Source of the DNA: Metallyticus violacea
Taxonomy: Eukaryota; Arthropoda; Insecta; Mantodea; Metallyticidae
Length of the DNA: 64,000 nucleotides
Assembly: GCA_030762175.1 (NCBI GenBank)
Contig: CM060846.1
Coordinates: 305,322,512 to 305,386,511, forward strand
Reading direction: 5' to 3'
The notes under the pieces: generated by a model
Told to the model about the DNA's origin: nothing
The model's database searches: none
Seen by the model: the letters and a program-made list of their open reading frames with translations, nothing else
Program-made: the position numbers and the translations under genes
Shown: positions 10,407-22,002 of the stretch, in pieces
Layout: each line of letters begins with the position of its first letter
How positions within the stretch are numbered: position 1 is the first letter of the stretch

Positions 10407-10955
10407 TACGAGGGATAAGTAATTAGTTATAGCAACTATTACTTTTTCTCTTGCGAACAAGAGACTACGCGAAAAGTCTTAAGATATACAATTGAAAGTA
10501 TACGGCATTTACTGCCGAGTGGTGCCAACAACGGAAGACTAGATGTAGGCGGCCCTTGTAGGGAAGAAGCGAAACACACGCAACCAGAAATTGATTTATT
10601 ATGTCATGAGCAAATGTTACACACAACCACATAAACAGGATTGCAAATCGTCACATGACGGGTCTCTCAGGTAATTCAAATGTTTAGCAGCATTCGAAGT
10701 AGTCCCCAAGTACGATGCCAGCGACGGGGAAGGCGCTGAATACCATCTGCTGCATGTGAGTTAGTAACGTGGGCCAACTCGTGTCGAAATGCTGAGCAAA
10801 ATGTTTCCGCGCAATGGCTGCTTCACTTTGGGGATGAGATCATAATCACAATTCCATCGGAAAGTCAAATAAATTCTCAGTCCCTGCGCGAATGTGGCGG
10901 GTGTGGAAGTACTGTAGGAAAATTTCCAGGAGTAATATCTCCGCCGGGAAGTCAA
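10407..10955 (-). mobile_element. Mariner-like transposon, 3' part
   Basis: The plus strand at 10407 reads TACGAGGGATAAGTAATTAG, which looks like a mariner-type terminal repeat beginning with TA. About 270 bases further in, a minus-strand transposase C-terminus can be read. The 5' half and opposite terminus were not found; SINE-2 lies just beyond at 11047. Confidence 0.55.
10690..10880 (-). pseudogene. Mariner-type transposase C-terminus, frameshifted
   Basis: On the minus strand one frame reads NCDYDLIPKVKQPLRG (about 10855-10807), the block around the third catalytic Asp and the following 'DLIPK-KPLRG' of one mariner group. After a frame change a second block reads GIQRLPRRWHRTWG (about 10743-10700), matching the usual C-terminal 'G-LP-RW' helix before the GDYFE end. 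The D in CDY is consistent with the third catalytic residue. Everything upstream of these blocks is unreadable. Assignment is by motif order; the activity is certainly lost. Confidence 0.7.
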
Positions 10956-11046
10956 TTTTCAAATTGGTGAACACAGTTCGAACCCAAGACATTTCCATTG
11001 ACAAGAACAACAGAGTAAAAATCCGGTTTTTAACAGAGGAAATTTT

Positions 11047-11312
11047 GATTTATTTACTTACGAATGCTGTTTAATATCTCAAGTCAGAAGCGCCCCATTC
11101 AATTCAGGTCTTGAAAAGCCGATAATTTTTTCTCAGAAGTCTCTTCTTTCACGTTTGAGATTGTTTTACGTGCCGTAAATCTACGACACGGAATCCAAGG
11201 GTTTACTTCCGAAGGAAGGAAAGCATACTTTTGGGCGTAAATATCAATCGACCCTGGCCACTATCTTCGGACTACGAGGTAAGTATAGTTACCATTACAC
11301 TACCAGAACTGA
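11047..11312 (-). mobile_element. SINE-2 copy, near full length
   Basis: The tRNA-like head lies at the right (plus strand '..taccattacactaccagaac', the reverse of an A-box). The body shows 'ttcaggtcttga', 'cgtgccgtaaatctacgaca' and 'ttacttccgaaggaagg', shared with other copies. The B-box is eroded ('ccactatcttcgg'). Confidence 0.8.
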
Positions 11313-12228
11313 TGAGAGAAACTTGATGAAAGAGGATATCGATTAGAAACTTCCCCTGGAAAGTCTTTAAAATGATTGGCCCAGCAAGTTGGTGTGTCGG
11401 AAGTGCGTATAAAGTCAATCAGCTGCTGTATCTTCATGCTTACAGCCTTATCTGAAATAAAGCCCGTAGGGGTCGTTTAAAATATTCAGGAGGATGAACT
11501 GTAGCAAATATCTTATCCAAAGGATTCAGGCATGTCTTATAGCGGAAGGCAGGAGCTACATCCAGTACAATATTAATTACTATTTACTACTGATGAATAA
11601 AGAAAGAAACAATGCGCGCCATGAATTCCCACCGCGGGACCCACTTCTTTCGGTAGGCGGCGAGGCCATTACGCATTAACTTCCTGTCGGCAAAATCAAT
11701 TTCCGATTGCAGAGCGGAACGAGAATCCTGCAGTTGTAATCTCTTAGAGCTTAGGCGTTATGTCCATTTAACCGCATATTTTCTCGAGTGAATGAATAAG
11801 TTTTATGAGGAAAGAAACAATACAAAGTGCGATGATGTTTAGTTCAATAAGAACATGTCTTTAGCCTTCCGATCACCGGATAGATATGCATATATGAAAG
11901 TGTTACAGCGATGTTAAGTAAAACGCATCCAAACTTAAGAAGTTCGTTATTATATAATTTAATTGTTTTCATGAATTTGGATAATTGTACTGCAGTAATG
12001 TTAACCATAATTTTAAGTCCGCTTTAATTGAATTTACTTCTACAAGATTGGTGAAAATTAAATTTTCCGATCGAATCCGAAGTAATTAAGCTTTAAACAA
12101 ATGGCGACCACATTAAAAATAATAAACTGGCAGAATTAAAAAAAAAAGTAGGTGAAGCTGTTGAAAATTACGGAAGAGCCAGTGTAAAGGGTGTTCATTG
12201 CTTCCTCTTTTCTTTGTTTATTTATTTT
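11313..12228. other. Non-coding stretch
   Basis: A 61-codon frame near 11.5-11.7 kb is unremarkable. No other structure was recognised. Confidence 0.45.
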
Positions 12229-12490
12229 AAATGGTGTTTAACGCTCGTTTTAATTAATGAGAGGCATCACAGAAGATGGACACTAATGATGTGAGAGGAA
12301 ATGATAAACTGGGAAAGGTTTTTTTTTTTTTTAAAGGAAGGAAGCGTTCCAGGCCAAAGCTTAGGGAACCTCCCCTGCATTTGTCATTTGACTGAGGAAA
12401 ACCTAGAAAAACTCAGTCAGGGAGGACGGTCCAGGTGGGAATCGAACCTCAGTCCTCCTACTCATGAGTATCCGCCTTAACCGTGACGGT
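12229..12490 (-). mobile_element. SINE-1 copy, head partly deleted
   Basis: The minus-strand body is well matched (plus strand 'aatggtgtttaacgctcg', 'ttccaggccaaagcttaggg', 'ggaatcgaacct'). The A-box region is shortened to 'ccttaaccgtgacggt', losing the usual 'gacctcggccaccc'. Confidence 0.82.
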
Positions 12491-13866
12491 CTCTTTTCTT
12501 TTTCTTTCTTTCTTTCTTTTTTTTTTTTTTGGGGGGGGGGCCACCTGGGCGTACAATATATCGCTACCACCTTGAACATTCAGTTTCACCCAGGAATCAA
12601 GTGCATTAAAAGAAAAACATTCGCTAATATTCGGATCTAACAGAAGACTTGAGATAAGTTTCTGCCTGGGGGCTGAATTTGGCTAACAGTGGGCACAAAA
12701 ACCCAGCCCATTACTGCTATCACAACAAACAGGAAACAGAAACTGCATTAGCCCCAAATTCAGCATACCCTTTTCGTTTACAGCTCATGGTACATTGTCA
12801 ACGTTATTGTACTCTTCCCTTTCTATTTAGCAACGGTCTCTGTGCCCGACTCTATGTTTATGCTTCAGCAATTAGAAAGTTGCTGTGCATCCATGAACGA
12901 ACAATGGAGACAAGATGGCAACCTGAACCGATTAGAGAACAGTGGGCTACTGCCAATCAAACTATGCAATTATACCGTGACCGCATTTCACGTGCTTAGC
13001 TGAAAGAAATTCGTCTTAGACGTTGTCTATGCAGAACTGTCTTCTTGAACGTAATGCTGTAACCTAGTTTCGGAAGAAAATCCCATGAAAACGTTGCATT
13101 TCTGTTCAGATAAAGACGCGTTCAAGGCACACCTCCCTCATCGCAGCGTAACGCTAGACCTTCTTTCTCTCTTGCAGAAATAAAAAAGAGCATTCTAACT
13201 TAAAACGTGCACTGGAATCTACAAGCAGTGCCATTGTGCCAATATTAGAAACTGAAGCTAGGTCATGCGCACTGGTATTCAGCCTCAGATGCTACAGTAA
13301 CTTGTTATGAAATATATGCAGGTTTGCCAATCTTGCAATTTTGAGAATTTAGTTAGACACTAATATATATAAAAAGCCACCAGTGGCATTCTTGGACTTT
13401 CCTTTTCCCTTTTTAGGCACTTCTAGTAATTTTTATTTTCATAGGTTCAATTTTCATAAAAAAATGTTAGTTGGACTGGTCAAGCGTTTGTTTCTACATA
13501 CTACAGATTTCCGTTGCCACCAACTGCTGAAAATATTATTCTTGCGATATCTGTAGGACCTAACAACTACACGGAGATAAGTTCTAAATCTTTAAAAAAA
13601 AAACAACCTTGTTAATGCTTTACAGTTATCACTATTGCATGCCACACAACAAAAATTGCGTACAAACATTGAGATTCTTTTTCAGGATACTTACAATGCT
13701 TTTCTCTTTCTACGGCATGTCGTCTTGCGTACAAAGAAATATATAATACTATAAATTGTGATAAAGGTGACCCTTTACAAATATCGAATCCTCTGTAAGT
13801 AGAATTCTAGAACAGCAACATGAATTAACTTTACATTTTATCTCGCAAGACATTAGAATAATTGTT
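12491..13866. other. Non-coding stretch with homopolymers and one open run
   Basis: The T-rich tract 12491-12530 runs into about ten G at 12531-12540. A plus-strand run at 12679-12999 is open for 106 codons with its first ATG at 12787. It reads RTMETRWQPEPIREQWATAN near its end, which I do not recognise. It may be upstream debris of the hAT element that follows. Confidence 0.4.
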
Positions 13867-14612
13867 ATACTGCAGAAAATTACACAACATGTACAAGGGC
13901 CCTGTGCTATTTAAAACATTTTTAAACGAAGTTCAAAGAGTAAATGAACTCTTTGAGCAGAAAGTGCAAATCCTACAAAATTATTGGAAACACAATTAAC
14001 TTGGTGTATTATATAAGTGGTAGGATTTTAAACATTTCTGCACATATTTACCCGATCATATTCACCCCACCCTATATCTTGAGTATTCTGTGGAAAATGT
14101 TGAAAATTTTCAATTTGTCGAAAAATACATGGCAGTTGTGTAAATTTCACTAAAAATCCTGTCAAAGAAATTCAGAACAGGCTACCTAATAATATAGAAG
14201 TTTTGAAAAAAATGTCACTTTAATTTTAATGAAATTTTAAAATCAGTTCCACAGCCAGTTACTGAATGGGCTTTGGCTATGAAGAGAGTATTCACAGAAT
14301 TGAAAATCAATAGAGAAATATAAGCTTCATGAAATGGGTTAATACATCTTCTACAGCAGCATTTTGGCAAAAAGTTAATCAATGCAAAGACGCTAAAGGG
14401 GATAATCCATTTTCTGGGCGTTTCTAATACTTATATTGCCACACTCAAATGCGGAAGTAGAGAAGAGTTTTAGCCAAGTTAATCATGTTAAATAGACTTA
14501 GGAATACGATAAAAACAAAAACACTAACAGATATCATGGCGGTAAGGTTTTGCACTTCGTCTTGCGGAAAAGACATCCCATCCAGCGTTCTACAACGTGT
14601 TGGAACGAATTC
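13867..14612 (+). pseudogene. hAT-family transposase C-terminal remnant
   Basis: Several frames together give the order expected for a hAT transposase. LHNMYKGPVLFKTFLNEVQR and VNELFEQK lie near 13870-13970, IQNRLPNNIEVLKKMSL near 14170-14215, STAAFWQKVNQCKDAKGDNP near 14350-14410, then LPHSNAEVE with KSFSQVNHV near 14435-14490 and RLRNTIKTKTLTDIMAVRF just after. The 'LP-SNA-VER-FS' block is the hallmark of the hAT C-terminal dimerisation domain. At least four frame changes and several stops separate the blocks. The BED finger and catalytic N-terminal parts were not found. The element is dead. Confidence 0.72.
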
Positions 14613-14977
14613 GGCATATACACCAATGCAGACGACAGAGTGAGAAGCTGGTGTTTGTGCGGAGGAATGTAAACTATTTCTGTTAGGTGAGTTTTACTTC
14701 AGCTTATATCAGGATGTGAATCAGAATTTTACTGGCTTATCTCCTTTCTGGCCATTTGTAGCATTCGGTTTAACCACATTTTTATCACTGGGTGTTGGCA
14801 AAACAATATGCATAGCTTCTGTGCCCTTTAGGAGGAGGCTCTGACGCTTCCGAGTAACTCTATATTAGTACAGCGAAATCCCTGAACTCCGAAAACAGCT
14901 CATGCGCCTGCCGAGTTTCTGGCATGCCTGCTAGATACCAGCACAATTAATGCTGAATATACCGGATATTAATTAAG
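14613..14977. other. Non-coding stretch
   Basis: No motif or repeat was recognised between the hAT remnant and the TIR element. Confidence 0.45.
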
Positions 14978-15057
14978 TACAGGGCAATAATTTCAGAGAT
15001 TATAATAGACAAGCAATTTGAGACAGGGTATCTACGGTTCGTAAAGAAATTTGTTGA

Positions 15058-15338
15058 TTGGTTTTATTTACGCGCGCTATTAAACATTTCACGTCATCAG
15101 CTTCCCATTTAATTCAGGGCATGAAACTGTCGATAAATTTTGCTCAGAGGCCTGTTATTTCAGGCTTGAAGTTCTTTTGCGTATCACAAATCTACAACAA
15201 GGGACCCACAACTTTTTGTCCCTTCCGGAGGAAGTCATATTTGCATTTTTATGCTCGAAAATATCCATGGACCCTGGCAGGGATTGAACCAGCAATTTTG
15301 GGTCTACGAGGTAAATACGGTTACCACTAGACGGTCTA
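15058..15338 (-). mobile_element. SINE-2 copy, full length
   Basis: The minus-strand head appears in plus sequence as 'cagggattgaaccag' (B-box) and 'ggttaccactaga' (A-box). The body has 'ttcagggcatgaaactg', 'ttgctcaga' and 'ttccggaggaagtca'. It is inserted in TIR element copy 1. Confidence 0.88.
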
Positions 15339-15370
15339 CAATGAAAAACAATGGTGTTACCTAATGGTAC

Positions 15371-15372
15371 TG

Positions 15373-15404
<32 letters not shown>

Positions 15405-15420
15405 TGCGTGTGTGTGTGTG
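15371..15420. repeat. (GT)n with (GTGC)n core
   Basis: TG units flank about six GTGC units. Antisense frames read poly-His/Thr/Ala-Arg and are artefacts. Confidence 0.97.
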
Positions 15421-15789
15421 TTGAAATTAGATATTGATAAATAAGAGTTAAAACGAAATAGGGCAAAAGTTTCCCTTAGAAAATTTTCAAAGCTGTTTTG
15501 GAAACAGGGAAATCTCAATTTTAAAAACTTCTTCATCAGCATCTTTAATATTTAGTGCTAATAAAGTTCTATAAAATCAATCATATGAGAGTACAACATT
15601 GAACAATAGTTAGCTAATACCGTGCGATCACTTTTTTTTTTTTTCCGGAGTGTTTCGCAGCTCATTAGCCGGTTTGACGGCCAGCCAGGCCTCGGTAATT
15701 AGTGGGAGGGTAAAACAATAAAACAAACCATAAGGGGCTCAATACTTATTGACAAATCATTCTCCACATATTTTTGGCATATCTTTAGG

Positions 15790-16195
15790 AAATTATTCAG
15801 CACTTGCTAGTTCATTTTGAGAAATGCGGACACTTTCCAGAAAATTATCATCTTTGAGTTCTTGTATGGTGTGCTGGTTCGTCTTCTATACGCCATTTTT
15901 TAAATTTATTCCAGAGATAATTGCACGCTGTTAAATCGGAGAACCGAGGGTGCCTCATGTCTCAACTAATAACCCTGTCTGGAGGAAAACATATTGTAAA
16001 TTATTTGCACTGTGAGCAGTGGCAGTCCTGTTGAAAAAAGCACGATCCCGCTCCCTGTCGGTTAATTCTGTGAAAAAATGGAGTTACTACGATATTCACA
16101 TAAGTAATATTAACTGTATGCCCCCCCCCCCAAATGGTCCTATGATTCTTTCACCACTGAGTTAACATATATGATCTTACATAAAGACACGCTGC
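15790..16195 (-). pseudogene. IS630/Tc1/mariner-type DD-D transposase remnant
   Basis: Reading the minus strand from 16195 downward, the blocks occur in the family order. LSGERIIGP comes first, then an NTVN-like strand and PFFH, then FFQQD (second catalytic Asp, codon 16027-16025). After a 2-base loss comes ATAHSANNLQYVF, then VIS-DMRHPRFSDLTACNYLW. The third catalytic position in the 'PCD-YLW' block is Asn here (codon 15922-15920, AAT), so even a repaired copy would lack it. A C-run at about 16120 interrupts the frame. The same protein family occurs at 49.4-50.3 kb. Confidence 0.72.
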
Positions 16196-16799
16196 GTTGT
16201 GCCGTTAAAACACAAGAGGCATGATATACTTTATGCACGCTGTCGAATTAAGAAATGATCAACACAACACACAGCCGGGAACAGCTGTGCTACAGCAGCG
16301 ACAGTTAGCAGGGTCAACAAATAAGCAAGCAGGCTTGCTACCCCCTCAACGGCGCAGCAAACGAGTTGTGGCTCGTACATAGGAAAAATCCTACATCGCG
16401 GAGAAACCATCACTGATCGCACTGGTTGCGTTATGTAGCTTAGCTAAAACTAACCATCTTTCTGTATGGCCTAATTAATAAGGAGAAATGTTATGGTTGC
16501 AAATTGTACACCCGGGACCTGCGTATTGTTTTGTTATTTCTTCTTTGTTCAATTTTATTTTTTGATGAACTATGCTAATACATTATCATGTAAAAGTAAA
16601 AAAGTAATCGATACTTGAACTCGAATCCGTGATATAATTTTGAATGCAAACTTCATGACAGACTGGTCCTTAAGCAACTTAATGCAATGACTCTGAAATT
16701 TGAATTGGCAAAATATATATTCGCTATCTCATATTGCTTGCCTAGATCCCTCTACAACCTCTGAAATTGTTGTGGTATAGTCCATTAACATTCTGTACA

Positions 16800-18309
16800 A
16801 GTTACTATAAGCGTAAGTCCGTTAAATTTTGCATTAAAATACTCAAAGTTTCAATTCGCTTAATCGCTTAGAAAGTACCAACTAAAGATTTATTTTATTT
16901 AATGCGAGAGTTAAAGAGTTACTCTACAAATTCCGAAGTAAATGCATATATGAAGCGTATATTTTGACCTCCGGCTACCAGTTTACATTTTAGCAGCAGC
17001 CTCGATGCTCACGAGTTTTTTTCCCCTCAGCAAAACAATGTGAAAGTCGGTGGAATAGCCTGAGTTGCGAGCTCAATTTCTGCTGCTGAACGGAACGGCT
17101 ACCATAGAGTGATAGTTACCACATTAGGTCTATGAATAAGAAAGATGTTTTATTATGCATTGAAGGCACTTTGACGACTCTGCTTCAGCTGTCTCATGCT
17201 TTCAGTGTCACATTAATCAGTGTGAACATGACAACCACTCCAACTCCGGCTTCACTTACACTTCACTTTCGATGACAGCTGTTAAAATGCAAACGCTCTA
17301 TTCACTGCTTAAGCGACACGTCGCGTATATCACAAAGAATGCGAAACAAATCAAATAAACCTGTAAACGCAAACTTCATGATTACTGAACAATCCAGGCG
17401 CCAGGATGTATTACAGTTGAAATATTCGCAAGATGAGCAACTGTATTCTCCTCTTCCCGCATTTGCACATATTACTGTTAATTAATTTTATATAAATGTC
17501 ATGATTTATCAGGATAAAACAAAGGCTTAAATAAGAAACGACAAATGTTAAGGTAAGAAACTATACACTTTAGTAGAATTAGCTAGAAATTAAAAGGAAA
17601 ATTTACTCATATTTCGTCTGATAAATGACACACCTTTGGTATTAAAAAACGCAGCTCTTTTTTTAGTTTAAATGGGTGAAAGCTAATAGCTTATCCAACT
17701 TGTTGAAACGGTAATTAACTAAATATGGAAGTTGTAGGAGAAAGCACTTGGGTTAAGCGCGCTTAAAAGTCATGGGCTTCTCGATACGTACACGAGCGAA
17801 CTTCAAACTCCTTTTCCTTTCGACCTTCGTTTTTCCTCTTCTCTTTTTTCGTGCTCGCTTTTTTACTTCAACTTATTTTAGTTCCAACAATACGCATCGT
17901 AGTTTCGACATATACAGCACGTCAAATAATTTTGACTCTCAATTTTACATTTAAACAATTAAAAATTAATTTTTCAACAATTTTTCCAGAGCATAAATGT
18001 ATGGCACGCATCCCAAATTGCAGTTGCAAAAAAGAAAGTATAAATTTTTATCTTGACACTTTAATTAATATGTTTAAATATTACATTTCAGAATGTTTAA
18101 AAAGATAATTTCAACAAATAACAAGGAAGAAAAAATATTCGCGACCTATATGATTAGTTTAGCGTCCTAACATTCTTAAAATATTGTATAAAATGCAATA
18201 CAAAACCCTCCTGCTGTAAGCAACAAAGCTTTTATATAGCGCTACGTCAAGTAGAACAATATAATACTATGTAGGTTGGCATGATTGGATTGATATTTCG
18301 CCCCTCCTG
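16800..18309. other. AT-rich non-coding stretch
   Basis: Overlapping frames near 17.77-18.11 kb (60 and 85 codons) read mainly F, L, S, N and K, as expected from T/A-rich DNA. No motif was seen. Confidence 0.45.
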
Positions 18310-18486
18310 CCTTGCTCAATGGTTGGCCATTTCTACTTACGCCCTCAGTGGAGCATCTCCAGGAGGAAGGGATGTGACCGATGCCTAAGCAAACAGGGTA
18401 AGCCACGAAAAAGCTAAAGGAATTTGAACAGTGAATACGTGCGGGTCCTAAACGTTACCGCCTGAGCCACCTCGCTCGGTTAGGTT
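18310..18486 (-). mobile_element. tRNA-derived SINE-like sequence, third type
   Basis: On the minus strand an A-box-like GAGGTGGCTCAGGCGGTAAC (around 18478-18459) is followed by a B-box-like GTTCAAATTCC (around 18430-18420) and a body 'atcggtcacatccc' and 'gagatgctccactgaggg'. The box spacing fits a tRNA. The sequence differs from SINE-1 and SINE-2. Only one copy was seen, so the ends are uncertain. Confidence 0.55.
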
Positions 18487-20639
18487 GGCACAGTAACTGG
18501 GTTACAGAATAGACACTGAAATTGGAAAAAAATCTATAGATGTGAAACGCAATAGCTATCGAATAGTACGATTATTGTCGATCAGGTTTGACGTAGTATC
18601 CGTACATTATGAAATATATATAGATGAGGCACTTGAAACAGGTCACCTGAATAACACTGCCATTTTTAGTATGAAGGGCACTTCATTAGTTTTGTCATAT
18701 TGATGTCGAGCATATACGAAAGTCAAGTTTGTTATTTTAAATGTACTGATAAGTTGTATTGTTTATTATTAGTAGTGCATTTGTTCAGAGTGCGGTATGC
18801 TGTAATAGCGATCAGACGACCACTTCTATTCGCAAGTTCACGTTGCTTTAAACGAAACCGAGAATGTTGATACGATTTTTATTTACGGCAAATGTTCCTA
18901 AGTGCAGATGCAATCTGAAAGATATCCCGATCTTGCAACCTTTGCGATCTGTTCTGGCTTGCTCTGTGATAAGTCCAGATGAAATGTCTGCAAAGAGTTG
19001 CTGTACAGCATTATCAATGCTCCAGGTCACCTTCTAAACACGTACTAATATACAAGTCAGTTACCGAAATGTTTTATCTGTTTCTTGATGTATTGTCCTT
19101 CATTGGCATTCAACGACTTTAATGACATTCATGTTATGCTTCTTGTAAATAATAAAGCGCATTAGTCCATAAAAATATCGAAGTTGACTTTCATATCTCC
19201 ACTACCTATGAAAAAATAAAATAAAACAACAGCGCTTTCTGCCTCTCTTTAATTCAAGCAGCTCTTGCCTGAATAACTTTCTTCTATTATTAAAACTGAA
19301 AGTGCTATTCAGGTAGCCTGTTTTAAGTGTTTCGACCTGTACACGTGCACATGAATACATTAACATCAAAAAAAAGTATTATTTAAGCCCTGTCAGTTTT
19401 GCAATGCCTACACAGAGGGGAAAATAATTTTAAATTAACATTCGAGTTGTAATGAGGGATAACTGTACCGCTCGTAGCTGATTTACTGTTTAATAACGTA
19501 AGAATACTAAAAATGAACGATAATCTGATCATATCTAAACGAGAATAATTAAACTTCTTAATACAGTTAACGTGTTCTTAAAACCAAAGACTAAAGCAAA
19601 AAAATTGAATTCCAGAACGTTTTTATACTAAATACCCATTATGTCTTCATATAAAATAACGATTAAGGCGTAATACTATATTAATATATTTCATGCATGA
19701 CAGAAATAATGTGCAACGTTATGAAATTTCCGGTGTCTCCATTATTGCTCACAACCGTATTTTATTAGTGTCGTAGCTAGTGGTCAGACCTTCTAGACGA
19801 TCCCACCGACGCTATGAGAAATTTAATACCAGATTTCCTTCGAGTATTTCCGTTTCCCCTACCATAATTCTGCAGGGCAATGCCATCATCACAACATTGC
19901 TTTGAAGATCATGGACGCCTATGATTGCTAATTACTTTTAAACTTTGTTCTGAATTAAAACAGACAGAAAACTTTACCGAAAACATTTCGTAAACTAAAT
20001 ACCACTTTTCATCCTATGCGCGATAAATGAATATCGTTCAACATTTGATTTCCCACAACTATGCCTGAATACGAGTTTTCCTCCTTTTACCCATTTAACT
20101 TTACATACGGGGAAGTCGCACAAGAGTTAAAGATATGATTCAGATCCACTTAACCTGAAGCCCGCAGTAAGAACTCTACGTGATTGACAGTGTTGCCTTC
20201 TGTTGTACGTCATCGCTAAACAAGCGAAAATCACGTGTCAAAGATTAGAACACCAATATTTCAACTGTAAACGCACTTGTGCAAATGTGTGGTTAAGTAG
20301 TATTTAAAGAAAACATTTCAAAACCTATGACGGACATTTTTAAGAGGCGTTATTTTGACACGTACTTTATTTCCTATAACCTTAAAAAAACTTTGCAGCT
20401 TTCACAACTGGAAAGAGTTAAAGAATGACATCTGGTTATCATTTAAAGGTCATTTTGTGGCTGGTGAAACAAAATGCCTGGACAAAGTATTCTTTAGAAG
20501 CGTTGCGCGCTTTCAGGCAACACTAGATATTGAGTTACTCAGCATTCATTAGGATCATTAATTCATTTCATTACTTATTAAGACCTTATACTTTTCAAGT
20601 ATAACATTCCATACCAACTGGTACAAAATCTTCGGGTCA
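18487..20639. other. AT-rich non-coding stretch
   Basis: Only chance frames of 60-65 codons were seen. Nothing was recognised. Confidence 0.45.
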
Positions 20640-21050
20640 ACACTGGTAAATTTGATCATGTATTACCTCCCGCAATCAACCTCTAAAAGAACGCAGAACT
20701 TTTCATTCCCATATGCTCCTGTTCAAAATCCTCAGTATATCCCATCTCCTTCGTATGCCTGTCCCTACCTAGAACCTGGAACATGACTTTTACTGTCTAT
20801 ACCTCGTTACCGAACACATTTTTATTCAATCTCATTCAGCGTGTCAGTTCCCAGAATTTGGAACTCCCTTCCTTCTGAAGTCAGAGATTGTCGGACAATA
20901 AAGCAATTTAAATGAAGATTAAATTATCATCTCAACTCTAAGAATCACAACAGCAGTCTCTCGCTACTGCTTTTTTTCCCCCTCTTCTTCTTCTTCTTCC
21001 TCCTGTTTTTCTCTTCCTTCCCCTTTGTACACAAGAAAAATTATTGAATA
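20640..21050 (+). pseudogene. LINE (CR1/L2-like) reverse transcriptase extreme C-terminus and 3' tail
   Basis: The frame from about 20700 reads a basic, proline/tyrosine-rich stretch and then SVSVPRIWNSLPSEVRDC (about 20838-20891) and RTIKQFK followed by a TGA and RLNYHL. The pattern 'R-x-W-N-x-L-P-x-E-V/I-R ... F-K-x-x-L' is the usual end of CR1/L2/Jockey-type LINE polyproteins just before the 3' UTR. The sequence then passes into pyrimidine repeats (TTC)n. Nothing of the fingers or palm of the reverse transcriptase is visible upstream, so this is a strongly 5'-truncated copy. Confidence 0.6.
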
Positions 21051-21449
21051 AGTGGAATTCTAACAATATCTTCATCCTCTTTCTAACTATATTAAAATAT
21101 GTAATATTTACATTCAGTATACATCTTATTTAATTTGGCTTTTTTCCGTATTTATATAAGTATGTATGTGGTACTCAATTTTTGCTATTTTTATCGCCTG
21201 TTAGAATGGAAGACAAGACTCCATGGTTTCAACTCTTGCCAGGGTAAATAAATAGGATGGAAAAACTATACCGGATTTAGAGCTTGAATAAGCGATTAAA
21301 ATCCAACATTCTACCATAGAGCGCAAGGCGATAATTAAAATAAAAGCTACGGTGAATGAAGAATAATAAAGGAGATATTTGGTGATACAAGAAGTTGAAA
21401 TTATAAGCTGATTAGTGAATGTGAAAGCAAATAAGAGATACAAATTTAC
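21051..21449. other. AT-rich stretch
   Basis: An 80-codon minus frame (21443-21201) is hydrophobic and unrecognised, probably chance. Confidence 0.4.
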
Positions 21450-22002
21450 TTTAAAATGTCTTAAACCTGCTTCGCGAGCGAGGAAATCCCAATTTTCAAT
21501 AGCTCACCATCAGCGTAGAGCTATAAAACTGTCTAAATTCTCGTACTAACCATATGACATTAGGCACCGAACAATGAATGTTTTAGCTTAGACTACGGGG
21601 ATAGGGCGATAAACTGTAGTTTCAAAGATCGTGGAGTCGGGTCCTAGGAAGTATGTTATACATTTTTAAACAAAATTATGGTGACGCATGCTCATAGAGG
21701 AAGGGGGAAAAAAAAAAAGAACAAAAATCAACGCGACTCACAATTAATAACAATGATATTCGCTTTAACTTGACGCAAGTACATACCGACTGCGCCAAAG
21801 AGACTTGCTCTGCAAATTTCATCGGTTACTAAGTGATATAATTTTGAATGGAAGCATCATTAGTCGGTGCGTACTTCTTTAGAAATTTAATGTCATAACT
21901 TTGAAATATGAAAAGGCAGACCATAAGTTCTCTTTCTTAAATTGCTCGTCTAAGACCTCTCTACAATCTCTGAAATGTAAGTATTTTATTGGCACCCTGT
22001 AC
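21450..22002. mobile_element. TIR element (family C, copy 2), left end missing
   Basis: The block at 21470-21590 ('cgagcgagg', 'caattttcaatagctcacc', 'catatgacattaggcac', 'gaacaatgaatg') matches blocks in copies 1 and 3. 21838-21900 ('gatataattttgaatg') matches copy 1 at 16630. The right end 'ttaaattgctcgtctaagac', 'ctctacaatctctgaaat', 'ggcaccctgtac' matches the family end. No left TIR was found. Confidence 0.55.

Larger units (their letters stand above)
14978..16799. mobile_element. TIR element (family C, copy 1) carrying transposase remnant
   Basis: The left end reads TACAGGGCAATAATTTCAGA, later 'gacaagcaatttgagaca'. The reverse complement of the right end reads GTACAGAATGTTAATGGAC, later 'acaatttcagaggttgtag' and 'ggcaagcaatatgaga'. 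These are the same ends as in the copies at 43.8-44.9 and 57.0-57.7 kb. Inside lie SINE-2, a GT microsatellite, a block shared with copies 2 and 3 (15480-15620), a minus-strand transposase fragment, and a second shared block (16615-16690). It is the longest copy and the only one with transposase sequence. Confidence 0.6.

Noticed and set aside
12679..12999. 106-codon plus run as a gene
   Set aside because: The first ATG is at codon 37, no motif is recognised, and it sits among transposon debris.
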